From: CAJUOR01 sp964596105 | GTDB lineage: Bacteria; Bacillota_I; Bacilli_A; Erysipelotrichales; Coprobacillaceae | Direction of reading: 5' to 3' | Assembly (NCBI GenBank): GCA_964596105.1 | Contig: CAZQRT010000001.1 | Location: 10,061-74,060 of the forward strand | DNA length: 64,000 nt | In this document: one piece after another, positions 26,681 to 35,498 of the stretch | Position numbering within the stretch: position 1 is the first letter of the stretch | How the letters are laid out: each line of letters opens with the position of its first letter | Notes under the pieces: model-generated | Database searches by the model: none | The model's input: the letters and a program-made list of their open reading frames with translations, nothing else | What the model was told of the DNA's origin: nothing | Translations under genes and position numbers: made by a program

Positions 26681-27676
26681 CTACTCACTTACCGGATACT
26701 GCGATTCATCCCACTGGTAGACCAGACTCGGATTCCGGTCATCGACATAGTCTTCCATCTCTTTTGTCGTCAACAAAAACCGCCTTCCCGACCAGCCCTG
26801 GGTGGCATCCAGATGATACCAGCGGTCCGCGATCTTCACCATATTCCAGAGATGGTAGTCGTTATAAGCGTGGACCTCAACATTCTCAAAGCCCAGCCTT
26901 GTCAACAGCGCCTCTAGAGAATAACAGTAAGCCGCGCAGTCGCCGCGCCGCGACTGCAAAACCTTTTTCGCACCGTCCCTCCAGTCCTCAAGCGCCGTCG
27001 TGCCGCTGTAGCGAATATTCGTATTCACCCAGTCATAGACCGCTTCCGCCTTGGCGACATCGTCCATTTCCGGAAGGATGATCTCCGTTAAAATCTCATC
27101 ACACAAAACATCCAGCTCTTCATCGTCCGTGCTCACCACCATCGCGGCTGACTCACTGACAGTGACATGATAAGGCTGGCGCGCCTCATTGCCGCTTAAA
27201 TCAGAAGCCGTCACCGTCATGGTATACTCCCCGGGCTTGTCAAAGTCGATTTTGGACGTATCGATCGTATACGTCACCTTCTGCTTGTCGGTGACATGAA
27301 TGTGCTGGGAAAAATCATAGTTCACATCGTTAAAACGAATCGTGATATCCTCGACATTCTCAAAAGCCGGCGCGGTGGTATCTTTGACCACCAGCTTGCT
27401 TGTGACCTGCTGGTCGCCGTACATGATCTCGACCGGAAACTCTCCCAGCACGATATGCTCGGGATTGAAGCCCTGCACCGTGACATCCCCCTTCAAAAGG
27501 ACATCATCTTTAAAATCATCCGCCATCTTATCGAGCACGAGATAATCGCCGATCGTTTTATCATATTCCGTCCCGTACTCCAGCACCACCTGCTTACGAG
27601 GAATCAGGCGCGTCGCTTTTGAACATCCCGTTAAAAAAAACAGCGCGGCCACTGTCACGATTGTCCGTCTTTTCAT
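26681..27676 (-). CDS. Transglutaminase-like lipoprotein
   Basis: A 331-residue exported protein with a lipoprotein signal (LFFLTGCSK). The middle region holds one or two bacterial Ig-like domains (VVKDTTAPAFENVEDI, YTMTVTASDLSGNEARQPY). The C-terminal third is a transglutaminase/protease-like domain with a visible Cys-His-Asp triad: RRGDCAAYCYSLEALL, YNDYHLWNMV and WYHLDATQG. Family members act as cell-wall-associated peptidases or cross-linkers. The substrate is unknown. It is followed by the small lipoprotein gene. Confidence 0.87.
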   Translation of the reverse strand: MKRRTIVTVAALFFLTGCSKATRLIPRKQVVLEYGTEYDKTIGDYLVLDKMADDFKDDVLLKGDVTVQGFNPEHIVLGEFPVEIMYGDQQVTSKLVVKDTTAPAFENVEDITIRFNDVNYDFSQHIHVTDKQKVTYTIDTSKIDFDKPGEYTMTVTASDLSGNEARQPYHVTVSESAAMVVSTDDEELDVLCDEILTEIILPEMDDVAKAEAVYDWVNTNIRYSGTTALEDWRDGAKKVLQSRRGDCAAYCYSLEALLTRLGFENVEVHAYNDYHLWNMVKIADRWYHLDATQGWSGRRFLLTTKEMEDYVDDRNPSLVYQWDESQYPVSE

Positions 27677-27695
27677 CCTGATCCCTCATTTATAC

Positions 27696-27720
27696 AAAAT
27701 AAACCGACCAGACGATCGGT
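27696..27720 (-). terminator. Terminator of the tRNA cluster
   Basis: ACCGATC-GTCT-GGTCGGT followed by TTATTTTG on the minus strand, about 35 bp after tRNA-Pro. Confidence 0.75.
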
Positions 27721-27755
27721 TTTTATAGCGACGAAGCACGCTTCGATATTGACGA

Positions 27756-27832
27756 TGGTCGAGGTGACAGGATTTGAACCTGCGACTTCTGCGACCCGAA
27801 CACAGCGCTCTACCAAGCTGAGCCACACCTCG
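27756..27832 (-). tRNA. tRNA-Pro (CGG)
   Basis: A 77-nt cloverleaf with acceptor CGAGGTG/CACCTCG, encoded CCA, T-loop GGTTCAAATCC and anticodon loop TTCGGGT between CTGTG and CGCAG. The anticodon CGG with G37 is typical for proline. Last gene of the tRNA cluster. Confidence 0.95.
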
Positions 27833-27864
27833 AACGAATTTATAAAAATCTTCAATCAAGCAAT

Positions 27865-27949
27865 TGGTGCGGGCAACAGGAATCGAACCTGCACGCCGCA
27901 AGGCGCTAGATCCTAAATCTAGTGCGTCTTCCAGTTCCGCCATGCCCGC
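27865..27949 (-). tRNA. tRNA-Leu (UAG)
   Basis: An 85-nt class II tRNA with acceptor GCGGGCA/TGCCCGC, encoded CCA, a long variable arm (GCGCCTTGCGGCGT region) and anticodon loop TTTAGGA on a CTAGA/TCTAG stem. Confidence 0.96.
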
Positions 27950-27956
27950 GAAAAAC

Positions 27957-28032
27957 TGGTGACCCGCAGGCGATTCGAACGCCTGACCCTTTGATTAAAA
28001 GTCAAATGCTCTACCGACTGAGCTAGCGGGTC
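27957..28032 (-). tRNA. tRNA-Lys (UUU)
   Basis: A 76-nt cloverleaf with acceptor GACCCGC/GCGGGTC, encoded CCA and anticodon loop CTTTTAA on a TTTGA/TCAAA stem. Confidence 0.96.
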
Positions 28033-28036
28033 ATCA

Positions 28037-28120
28037 TGGTGGAGAGAGGTGGATTCGAACCACCGAACCCTCAGGAACTGATTTACAGTCAGCCGCGTTT
28101 GGCCACTTCGCTACCTCTCC
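28037..28120 (-). tRNA. tRNA-Tyr (GUA)
   Basis: An 84-nt class II tRNA with acceptor GGAGAGG/TCTCTCC, encoded CCA, a long variable arm and anticodon GTA within GACTGTAAATC. Confidence 0.96.
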
Positions 28121-28124
28121 GTCA

Positions 28125-28200
28125 TGGTGGGAGCTAACGGGCTCGAACCGCTGACCCTCTGCTTGTAGGGCAGACGCTCTCCCAACTGAGCTAAGCCCCC
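28125..28200 (-). tRNA. tRNA-Val (UAC) with unusual C33
   Basis: A 76-nt cloverleaf with acceptor GGGGGCT/AGCTCCC (one G-U), encoded CCA and T arm AGCGG/CCGTT. The anticodon stem is TCTGC/GCAGA and the seven-base loop CCTACAA, so the anticodon is UAC but position 33 is C (28168) where U is nearly universal. First gene of the Val-Tyr-Lys-Leu-Pro cluster. Confidence 0.88.
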
Positions 28201-28217
28201 ATCGCCAGCGCTTATAA

Positions 28218-28247
28218 ATCATAACACACCAAAGTCTCATTCGTCAA
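28218..28247 (-). promoter_or_regulatory. Promoter of the tRNA cluster
   Basis: TTGACG (28247-28242), an 18-bp spacer and TATGAT (28223-28218), 18 bp before tRNA-Val. Confidence 0.75.
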
Positions 28248-28307
28248 TGCTTTTTTCTAGAAACCTGATACGTTTTGTATTATAATATCACCAAGGAGGA
28301 ATCAATC

Positions 28308-29075
28308 ATGAGACTGATTTTAAACGGTGATGATTTTGGCATTACCTATGCCTGTAACGCCGCCATCATTGACTGTTATACCAGAGGAGTCCTGACATCC
28401 GCCAGCCTGATGGTCAACATGCCCGCGGCGCCGCACGCCGCCCGGCTGATGAAAAAATACCCGAGACTTAGCGTTGGCATCCATTTGAACCTGACCGTCG
28501 GCAAACCCCTGACACCAGGCCTGAAGACCCTCGTCAAAGAAGACGGCACCTTTAATAAAGGCATGCTCCAGGACAGTTCCCACGTCGACGAGAAAGAAAT
28601 CCGCGCCGAGCTGCAGGCCCAGATGGACCGCTATATCGAACTGACCGGACAGCTGCCCGATCACATCAACAGCCACCACGGCATCGAGCTCATCAAGGGA
28701 GCCGAAGCGATTGTCTGTGAAATGTCGAGGGGCTATGACCGCCCGGTAAGGCGCTTTTTCACCCTGCCGGAAGGCAACCACAAAGACATCGATTTTGAAA
28801 TCCCCGGCATGCGCTTCGCCATGAAACCTGACGCCTATTCCGACCCTTCCGATCTCATCAATATGTTCTCAAAGGAAGAATTGAACAGCGATCAGATCTT
28901 TGAATACGCCAACCATCCCGGCTATGTGGATTATGAGATCCTGCAGTTTTCCAGCCTGACCACCGGCCGCGCCTATGACGCCCATGTCTTTTTAAGCCCC
29001 GAAGTCAAGGCCTGGCTAAAAGCCCACCCGGAGATTGAAGTTTGCGACTACCGCGCGATCAGAAAATTGAAATGA
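28308..29075 (+). CDS. YdjC/ChbG-family carbohydrate deacetylase
   Basis: A 255-residue protein of the YdjC/ChbG family, which removes acetyl groups from chitooligosaccharides or related sugars. The typical start MRLILNGDDFGITYACN contains the metal-binding Asp pair. Further metal or catalytic residues are visible in VGIHLNLTVGKP, HINSHHGI and NHPGYVD. The ATG at 28308 follows AAGGAGG; an upstream ATG at 28275 has no ribosome site. A TATAAT lies at about 28278. It is transcribed alone and ends in a hairpin that includes its stop codon. Confidence 0.9.
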   Translation: MRLILNGDDFGITYACNAAIIDCYTRGVLTSASLMVNMPAAPHAARLMKKYPRLSVGIHLNLTVGKPLTPGLKTLVKEDGTFNKGMLQDSSHVDEKEIRAELQAQMDRYIELTGQLPDHINSHHGIELIKGAEAIVCEMSRGYDRPVRRFFTLPEGNHKDIDFEIPGMRFAMKPDAYSDPSDLINMFSKEELNSDQIFEYANHPGYVDYEILQFSSLTTGRAYDAHVFLSPEVKAWLKAHPEIEVCDYRAIRKLK

Positions 29076-29095
29076 CGGCATCAGCCGTCATTTTT
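29071..29095. terminator. Shared terminator between ydjC and the 5-FCL gene
   Basis: AATGACGGC-ATCA-GCCGTCATT followed by T residues on the plus strand and by A residues on the left, so it can serve both convergent genes. Confidence 0.8.
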
Positions 29096-29570
29096 CAGTT
29101 ATAATCAAGGTCATTTTGCGGTCGTACCAGTCCGTTTCAAAATCCGCCTCATAAGCGGAAAAACAAACCCCGATCGCCACGCAGTCGTGGCGCGCGAGAT
29201 AGCGGTCATAATACCCGCCGCCATATCCCAGGCGGTAACCGTCCGCCCGGTATCCCAGCATCGGGCAGAGCAATAGATCCGGAATGACCTCAGCTCCGCA
29301 AGGTTCCCAAATCCCGAAACGACTTTTTTCAAAGCGGCCGTTATCGCGGGCGAAAATCATCTCTTTTTTAGAGATGACGCGAGGATAGCAGAAGATCCTG
29401 TCATCACTTGTTAATGGGAGGATATTCACCTCATGGGCAATCGGCTGATAAATACCGACGATTTTTGCTTTCTGATAATAAGGATTCATCCTGATTTTCG
29501 CGATAATCCGGCTGCTGTCTGCTACTATATCCTTGGCCAGCAGTATCTGGCGCGCGGTTTTCTTATCCAA
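29088..29570 (-). CDS. 5-formyltetrahydrofolate cyclo-ligase
   Basis: This enzyme (MTHFS) uses ATP to convert 5-formyl-THF to 5,10-methenyl-THF. The 160-residue protein has the family motifs [20 protein letters not shown] and YYDRYL at its C-terminal half, but is shorter than the usual ~180-200 residues. It starts inside the last codons of sufB (8-bp overlap), so it is the last gene of the suf operon. The link may reflect folate dependence of Fe-S repair enzymes, but this is inferred from position only. Confidence 0.92.
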   Translation of the reverse strand: MDKKTARQILLAKDIVADSSRIIAKIRMNPYYQKAKIVGIYQPIAHEVNILPLTSDDRIFCYPRVISKKEMIFARDNGRFEKSRFGIWEPCGAEVIPDLLLCPMLGYRADGYRLGYGGGYYDRYLARHDCVAIGVCFSAYEADFETDWYDRKMTLIITEK

Positions 29571-30897
29571 TGCTGTCGGTCATATCGAGCTTGAGCAGCT
29601 GATTGAGCTCCACGGCATACTCCATCGGCAGTTCCCGGGAAAACGGCTCGATAAAGCCCATCACGATCATCTCGGTGGCCTGCGCTTTCGTCAGACCGCG
29701 GCTCATAAGATAGAACAGCTGATCCTCGCTGACCTTGGAAACCGTCGCCTCATGTTCAATGATCGACTGGTTGTTCTCGACAAAATTGGTCGGCACCGTG
29801 TCGCTGGTGGAAAGATCATCCAGAATCAGCGTGTCGCATTCCACCTTGGAGCGGGCCCCGACAGCCTTGGGAGTATGGCGGACCAGCCCGCGGTAATTGA
29901 CCTTGCCGCCCGTCCGCGATACCGACTTGGAAATAATCTGACTGGAGGTATTTGGAGCCAGATGAATCATTTTGCTGCCCGAGTCGATGGTCTGGACATT
30001 TTCCGCGACGGCGATCGTGATGCACGTTCCCTTCGCCCCCGGCCCCGCTAACACGCAGGCCGGATATTTCATCGTGGCGAGACTGCCGATATTGCCGTCC
30101 ACCCACTCCATCGATCCGTTTTCTTCCACATACGCTCGTTGCGTGACGAGATTGTATATATTTTTCGACCAGTTTTGAATCGTCGTGTAACGGCAGCGGG
30201 CATTCTTCTTGACGATGATCTCGACCACCCCGGCATGCAGCGAGTCTTTAGAGTAGCTTGGCGCCGTGCAGCCTTCCACATAGTGAATGTCCGAACCTTC
30301 ATCAACGATGATCAGGGTGCGCTCAAACTGGGCCATGCGCTCCGAGTTAATGCGGAAATAAGACTGCAGAGGCTTTTCCAGCGTCACGTGCGGCGGGACA
30401 TAAATAAACGAACCGCCCGACCACACCGCCCCGTTCAAGGCCGAAAACTTATTGTCATCATAAGGAATCACGGTATCAAAATACTTGCGGAAAATATCCG
30501 GATGCTCCCTTAAACCGCTGTCGATATCAAGGAAAATGACGCCCTTCTCGCGCACCTCGGAAAGCATGTTGTGATAGACGACCTCGGATTCATACTGGGC
30601 GCTGGCGCCGGCTAAAAACTTCTGCTCCGCTTCCGGAATGCCCAGCTTGTTGAAGGTATCCTTGATCTCTGCCGGCACCTCGTCCCACTTGTCGGTGAGA
30701 TGATCGCTGGGCCGGATGTAATAGGTGTAATCATCAAAATCCATACCGGAAAGATCGATGCCCCAGTCGGGCAGCGGCTTGTCCAGAAAGCACTGCAGCG
30801 ACTTCAGGCGGTATTCCGTCATCCATTCCGGCTCATTTTTAATCCTGGAGATCTCCTTCACCACCTCGGCATTTAATCCCTTCGGTGTTTTAAACAT
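29563..30897 (-). CDS. sufB: Fe-S cluster assembly protein SufB
   Basis: SufB is the scaffold subunit of the SufBCD complex. The 444-residue protein has the beta-helix core with family motifs [35 protein letters not shown] and [19 protein letters not shown]. It overlaps the sufU gene by 8 bp. Five of the six suf-operon genes overlap or abut, showing tight coupling. Confidence 0.96.
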   Translation of the reverse strand: MFKTPKGLNAEVVKEISRIKNEPEWMTEYRLKSLQCFLDKPLPDWGIDLSGMDFDDYTYYIRPSDHLTDKWDEVPAEIKDTFNKLGIPEAEQKFLAGASAQYESEVVYHNMLSEVREKGVIFLDIDSGLREHPDIFRKYFDTVIPYDDNKFSALNGAVWSGGSFIYVPPHVTLEKPLQSYFRINSERMAQFERTLIIVDEGSDIHYVEGCTAPSYSKDSLHAGVVEIIVKKNARCRYTTIQNWSKNIYNLVTQRAYVEENGSMEWVDGNIGSLATMKYPACVLAGPGAKGTCITIAVAENVQTIDSGSKMIHLAPNTSSQIISKSVSRTGGKVNYRGLVRHTPKAVGARSKVECDTLILDDLSTSDTVPTNFVENNQSIIEHEATVSKVSEDQLFYLMSRGLTKAQATEMIVMGFIEPFSRELPMEYAVELNQLLKLDMTDSIG

Positions 30898-31342
30898 CCT
30901 GATCCCTTTCCTTGGCCTGGGTGATGAGCTTCATGATCGCGTCCCAGCCCAGGGTCGCGCATTTAATGCGGTTGGCCTGCTTATAAGTATTCTGAAAAGC
31001 GACCGCCTCCTGCAAGATTTCCGGGTCGTAATCCCGCTCGTAAATCATATTCATATACTGATCAATAATTTCCTGAGCCTCGTCAAACGTTTTGCCGATC
31101 AAAAGCTCACTCATCATGGACGTGCTGGCCGTGCAGATCGCGCAGGCCTCGCCGTCAAAGCGGATATCTTCAATCTTGTCCCCGCTGATCTTGGCCTGGA
31201 CATCGATATTGTCAATGCAGGTCGCTGAATCCATATTCACCTTTAAATATTCCGGATCATCCGACAAACCGTGATTTCGGGGATAGCGGTAATGGTCCAT
31301 GATCAGCTCGCGCATCATGCTTTGATCAATCGAAGAAGGCAT
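30890..31342 (-). CDS. sufU: SUF sulfur-transfer protein SufU
   Basis: SufU accepts sulfur from SufS via a zinc-bound cysteine. The 150-residue protein starts [18 protein letters not shown], typical of SufU. The zinc ligands appear in SATCIDNID (the usual CGD is CID here), [10 protein letters not shown] and [11 protein letters not shown] take the ATG at 31342, with AAGGAG 12 nt upstream, which overlaps the end of sufS by 17 bp. Longer in-frame starts lie within sufS and have no ribosome site. Confidence 0.93.
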   Translation of the reverse strand: MPSSIDQSMMRELIMDHYRYPRNHGLSDDPEYLKVNMDSATCIDNIDVQAKISGDKIEDIRFDGEACAICTASTSMMSELLIGKTFDEAQEIIDQYMNMIYERDYDPEILQEAVAFQNTYKQANRIKCATLGWDAIMKLITQAKERDQDV

Positions 31343-32552
31343 CGAGAAAGTCATCTCCTTTTTTCGCGACACGCACCAGGGCGTCGACATCTTCTTTCGT
31401 GTTGTATAAATACAGGCTGGCGCGCACGGTATTGGTCACCCCGAGAAACTGATCCAGGATCTTGGCGCAATGCTGACCGGCCCGCACCGCGATGCCGTAC
31501 TTGTTGAAAAGGGAAGCCGCGTCCTGACTGAACACGCCCTTGATATTAAAAGCGATCGGTCCTAATTCAGCGGTCGGGTTGTACAGCTCCACCTTGTCCA
31601 CCTTGGAAAGTTCCTGCACGGCATATTTTCTTAAAGCTTTCTCATGCGCGGTGATGTTGTCCATGCCGATCGCGGACAGATAATTCACCGCGGCGCCCAG
31701 CCCGATCACCCCGGCGATATTCTGGGTGCCGGCCTCAAACTTGTCGGGCGCGTCTTTATAGTTCACCAGACCGCAGGCGTCATAATCCGCGTTGTTGCCG
31801 CCGCCGCTGCGCGTCGGGGTCATCTTCTGCAGTAAATCATACTTGCCGTAAAGCACCCCGATGCCGGTCGGCCCGCACATCTTATGGCCGGAAAACGAGA
31901 GAAAATCACAGTCGAGATCCTGGACATCCACCGCGATATGCGGGACGCTCTGGGCGCCGTCCAGACTGACTAAGATGCCCTTTTCATGGGCGAAAGCGAT
32001 GATCTCTTTAGCCGGCAGGATGTGCCCTAAAACATTAGTCACCTGCGCCAGGGAAATCATTTTCGTGTGCTCATTGACCGCTTTTTTGACATTTTCCAGC
32101 GTGACCTTGCCCTCGTCATCGAGATCGATAAAAGACACCTTGATGCCGATCGCCTTCTCCAGCTCATACCACGGCAAGGTGTTGGAAGCGTGTTCCGCCA
32201 CGCTGATCAAAACCTCGTCCCCGCTTTTTAAAAAATGCGCCGCGTAACCATACGCCACAAGATTCAAAGAATCCGTGGTGCCGGAGGTGAAGACCACTTC
32301 ATTTTTATCGGCGGCGTGAATAAAATCAGCCACCGCCTGACGGGCCTCATCGTATTTTCGGTCGACGATCGCCGATAAATCATAGTCGCCGCGATGGGCG
32401 TTGGCGGTATAGCTGGTATAATACTCCACGATCGCGTCGATAACAGACTGCGGCTTGAACGTCGTCGCGCCGTTATCGAGATAAACTAAAGGAGCTCCCT
32501 GCATCGTGACGCTGCCGTTCAGCATGGGAAAGTCCTTGCGGTACTGTTCCAT
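31326..32552 (-). CDS. sufS: Cysteine desulfurase SufS
   Basis: SufS is the PLP enzyme that takes sulfur from cysteine for SufU. The 408-residue product has the PLP lysine in FLSFSGHKMCGPTGIGVLYG and the active-site cysteine in AVRAGQHCAKIL. Length fits type II NifS-like enzymes. Its start codon shares bases with the sufD stop (ATG at 32552, coupled). Confidence 0.97.
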   Translation of the reverse strand: MEQYRKDFPMLNGSVTMQGAPLVYLDNGATTFKPQSVIDAIVEYYTSYTANAHRGDYDLSAIVDRKYDEARQAVADFIHAADKNEVVFTSGTTDSLNLVAYGYAAHFLKSGDEVLISVAEHASNTLPWYELEKAIGIKVSFIDLDDEGKVTLENVKKAVNEHTKMISLAQVTNVLGHILPAKEIIAFAHEKGILVSLDGAQSVPHIAVDVQDLDCDFLSFSGHKMCGPTGIGVLYGKYDLLQKMTPTRSGGGNNADYDACGLVNYKDAPDKFEAGTQNIAGVIGLGAAVNYLSAIGMDNITAHEKALRKYAVQELSKVDKVELYNPTAELGPIAFNIKGVFSQDAASLFNKYGIAVRAGQHCAKILDQFLGVTNTVRASLYLYNTKEDVDALVRVAKKGDDFLDAFFD

Positions 32553-33430
32553 TAAAGATCACCAACCTTCTTTGCCAGAAACGCCTGAAAATATTCTTCC
32601 AGACCCGGAAACGAAATCGCCTTGACGGCCGGCATTAAGTAGCCTGTCGTGATCAGCCGGGTAGCCTGGGAACGGGTCAGTCCGCGGCTTTCCAGATAGT
32701 AGAGATGCTCTTCGTTGACCGCTCCGACCGCCGCGGCATGGGATGCCGCGACATCATAATCATCAATATATAAATAAGGATTGGCCTTGGCCAGACACTC
32801 CTTGTCAAAGACGATGATGCGGCTGGTCTGATGGCTCTGTGCCTGGCTGCAGCCCTTTTGGATGCGGCCCACGCCGTCAAAAATCAGCGCGCCGCGCTGC
32901 CGGACCACGCCGGCGTTTTCCATGAGACCGTAGGTATGGGGCTGGTGATGGTTAATCGTCAGCTGATAATGCTTCTTTTGCTCCTGGTCGCTGACCGCCG
33001 CCATATAGAGATGACTGCGGGCTCCGCCGCCATTCAAATTGATGACAACCTGCCCGTCGGTATTGCCGTCACTCAGCTCGCCGTAACTCACCAGTAAATT
33101 CGCGTCTCTGGCCATGTTCATGGTATCGCTATAGACCATGTCGCGGTGAGTGCCTTCATGAAAGAACATCGCGGTCATGTCGCTGTTCTCCCCCATCGTC
33201 ACTTCGCGCGAGAGCTTTCCGCCTTGCGGGATGTTCCGCTTTTCCCATAAAACCAGCCGGCTGGAAGGCCAAAGCTCATAATGGATGTTTAAGCCCTTCG
33301 TGATGTCCAGTTCCAGCTGGACGTCTTTTTTTATGGTGACAGCCAATGTATCATCTAGGATAGCCAGGCGGCATGATTCATCTTCAAAAGGCAGAGTATC
33401 AAGATGAAAGCGGTAATTTTTCTTACTCAT
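32552..33430 (-). CDS. sufD: SufB/SufD family protein (short SufD)
   Basis: The non-catalytic partner of SufB in the SufBCD complex. The 292-residue product is far shorter than the usual ~430: the N-terminal helical region is reduced and the beta-helix core remains, with the C-terminal motif HAAAVGAVNEEHLYYLESRGL and LTRSQATRLITTGYL. Start overlaps sufC by 8 bp. The family is clear; the short size appears real since there is no frame break. Confidence 0.9.
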   Translation of the reverse strand: MSKKNYRFHLDTLPFEDESCRLAILDDTLAVTIKKDVQLELDITKGLNIHYELWPSSRLVLWEKRNIPQGGKLSREVTMGENSDMTAMFFHEGTHRDMVYSDTMNMARDANLLVSYGELSDGNTDGQVVINLNGGGARSHLYMAAVSDQEQKKHYQLTINHHQPHTYGLMENAGVVRQRGALIFDGVGRIQKGCSQAQSHQTSRIIVFDKECLAKANPYLYIDDYDVAASHAAAVGAVNEEHLYYLESRGLTRSQATRLITTGYLMPAVKAISFPGLEEYFQAFLAKKVGDL

Positions 33431-34241
33431 GAGGATTTGCCGCGCAGACGCCTAGCACCGCCGGGGCCGGACGGGTGTAATCGTCGTCTTCCACCAGTTT
33501 TTCCCCGTATTCCTGAACCCAGGCGTAGCCCTCCTGATCAATTTTCGTGATCAGCTCGGTGCCGCCCGAAACGAGGATGCGGCCGTTCACCAGGACATGG
33601 ACATGGCTGACCGGCACCAGTTCAAACAGGCGCTGGTAATGGGATACCATCATGCAGCCGAAATCGCCGCCGCGCATCTCGTTGATCGCCTCCGCCACGA
33701 CCTTTAAAGCGTCGACATCAAGACCCGAGTCTATTTCATCAAGCAAAGCGATCTTGGGCTGCAAAAGTTTCATCTGCAGGATTTCATTGCGCTTTTTTTC
33801 GCCGCCGGAAAAACCTTCGTTTAAATAGCGGTGGGCAAGATTTTCATCCATCTTTAAATCCGCGATGTTTTTTTCCAGGGTGCGGATAAACTGAAACAAA
33901 GAGACCGGCTTTTCGCGCCGCGCGTTGAGCGCCGCGCGCAGAAAATCCATATTGGTGACGCCGGGAATCTCCTGCGGGTACTGCATGCCCAAAAACAATC
34001 CGGCCCGCGCCCTTTCATCGACTGTCATATCTAATAAATTCATCCCGTCCAGCGTGATCGTGCCGCCGGTGACCTGATATTTCGGATGTCCCATGATGGC
34101 GGACAACAGCGTCGATTTGCCATTGCCGTTCGGTCCCATCAAAGCGTGGACCTCGCCGGTTTTGATTTCCAGATCGATGCCGTGTAAAATTTCTTTATCC
34201 GAGATGGCTACGCGCAGCTTGTCTATCTTGAGTATCGCCAT
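33423..34241 (-). CDS. sufC: Fe-S cluster assembly ATPase SufC
   Basis: SufC is the ABC-type ATPase that drives SufBD. The 272-residue protein has Walker A GPNGNGKST, signature LNEGFSGGEKKR, Walker B IALLDEIDSGLD and the H-loop VSHYQRL. A ~20-residue tail beyond the usual end (VLGVCAANPHE) is present. It is the first gene of the operon, behind a GAAAGGGGCG site and a promoter at 34267-34295. Confidence 0.97.
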   Translation of the reverse strand: MAILKIDKLRVAISDKEILHGIDLEIKTGEVHALMGPNGNGKSTLLSAIMGHPKYQVTGGTITLDGMNLLDMTVDERARAGLFLGMQYPQEIPGVTNMDFLRAALNARREKPVSLFQFIRTLEKNIADLKMDENLAHRYLNEGFSGGEKKRNEILQMKLLQPKIALLDEIDSGLDVDALKVVAEAINEMRGGDFGCMMVSHYQRLFELVPVSHVHVLVNGRILVSGGTELITKIDQEGYAWVQEYGEKLVEDDDYTRPAPAVLGVCAANPHE

Positions 34242-34266
34242 ATTTTAACGCCCCTTTCACACAGAT

Positions 34267-34295
34267 ATTTTACTAAAAATCATGATCTAATGCAA
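34267..34295 (-). promoter_or_regulatory. Promoter of the suf operon
   Basis: TTGCAT (34295-34290), a 17-bp spacer and TAAAAT (34272-34267), about 25 bp before sufC. A divergent, weaker TTGCAG (34317) with GATATATT (34341) may serve the plus-strand permease gene. Confidence 0.65.
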
Positions 34296-34369
34296 CTTAT
34301 TAGAAAGCGCAAATTGTTGCAGTCAAAGCGCCGGAAATGTGATATATTTATGAAGGGGAGGGATGGCTT

Positions 34370-35437
34370 GTGTCAATATTTAAAAAAATTCTCGCTTTCA
34401 TGGATGATTCCAGTCATTTTATCATGTTGGTCAATGTCATCCTGTGTGTCGCCTCGCTGTTTCTGTTCTACGAGCTTTTCCCGTTATGGCGCCAGCTCAT
34501 CGCTTTCGCCTGGGTCATCATCAAACCATTCCTTCTGGCTTTCGCCCTGGCCTACATTCTCGATCCGGTCATTTCCTGGCTGGAAAACCTCGGCATGAAG
34601 CGCACCTTCGCTATCGCGATTGTCGTCGGCATGTTCATCCTGATGCTTTTGATCGTCGTCGGCACCCTTTTGCCGATGCTTTACAGCAGCCTGCAGGATC
34701 TCGTCGGACCATTGACAGACGGCTTAAACGAAATCGCGACGTTTTTAGATAAACACTTTCATCTCGACATCTACGTCATCGCCAGTCAGATCTCTGACAC
34801 CATCACCCAGTGGCTGAGTGAGTTCTCATTTTTAAATACCGTGACCGGCATCATCAGCTACACGGTCGAAAAGATCGGCAGCTACCTGTTCTACGGGATC
34901 CTCGCGATTTATTTCATGGTGGACTACAAGGCGATCCGCAACGGCATCAAACGCCTGATCCATGATATTTCCGGTGATTTATATTACTGTGTCAAACAAG
35001 TCGACGCCTACCTGATCACCTATTTTCAGACATTCCTTCTGCTGATGGTGATCCAGATGGTGATGTACGGTTTTGTCTATCTCGTCGTCGGCCACCCGAA
35101 CTGGCTGCTTCTGGGCATCCTGTCGGGGCTTTCCTGCATTTTCCCTTACATCGGCCCGATGATCGTCAATGTCGTGGGGTTTCTGACCGCCTTGAATCTG
35201 CCCTTCTTCAACATCGTTATGCTTTTGGTCTTAATGTTTGTGCAGTCCAATCTCGACTCGTATTTCATCACCCCGAAAGTCTACTCCACGCGTATTAAAA
35301 TCGAACCCGTGCTGGTGCTGTTCGCGATCCTGACCGGCTCCACTTTATTCGGGGCCTGGGGCGTGGTTATCGCCATGCCGGTCTTAATGATCATCAAGGT
35401 CGGCTGGCAGTCGTACCGCCAACTTAAAAAAACATAA
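34370..35437 (+). CDS. AI-2E family transporter
   Basis: A 355-residue membrane protein of the AI-2E/PerM family (PF01594), involved in export of signals or ion exchange. It has about eight helices, with the conserved region SGLSCIFPYIGPMIVNVVG and the C-terminal LVLMFVQSNLDSYFITPKV followed by ILTGSTLFGAWGVVIAMP. The start is GTG 34370, placed 8 nt after GGGGAGGG. The specific substrate is unknown. It is separated from the next gene by a promoter. Confidence 0.93.
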   Translation: MSIFKKILAFMDDSSHFIMLVNVILCVASLFLFYELFPLWRQLIAFAWVIIKPFLLAFALAYILDPVISWLENLGMKRTFAIAIVVGMFILMLLIVVGTLLPMLYSSLQDLVGPLTDGLNEIATFLDKHFHLDIYVIASQISDTITQWLSEFSFLNTVTGIISYTVEKIGSYLFYGILAIYFMVDYKAIRNGIKRLIHDISGDLYYCVKQVDAYLITYFQTFLLLMVIQMVMYGFVYLVVGHPNWLLLGILSGLSCIFPYIGPMIVNVVGFLTALNLPFFNIVMLLVLMFVQSNLDSYFITPKVYSTRIKIEPVLVLFAILTGSTLFGAWGVVIAMPVLMIIKVGWQSYRQLKKT

Positions 35438-35440
35438 GCT

Positions 35441-35469
35441 TTGAAATATCAGCGAAATCAGTTTATAAT
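35441..35469 (+). promoter_or_regulatory. Promoter of the prsA-like pair
   Basis: TTGAAA (35441-35446), a 17-bp spacer and TATAAT (35464-35469), 30 bp before the first foldase ATG. Confidence 0.85.
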
Positions 35470-35498
35470 ACACCCGTGTTTAAAGGAGGAAAACGTAC

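Noticed and set aside
27673..28240. Minus-strand frames over the tRNA cluster
   Set aside because: They translate tRNA sequence (for example GVAQLGRAL and SSVGRASAL), a well-known annotation artefact.
34317..34348. Strong promoter for the AI-2E transporter gene
   Set aside because: TTGCAG is present but the spacing to TATATT is 20 bp (18 bp to GATATA), so it is too weak to list as a separate feature.
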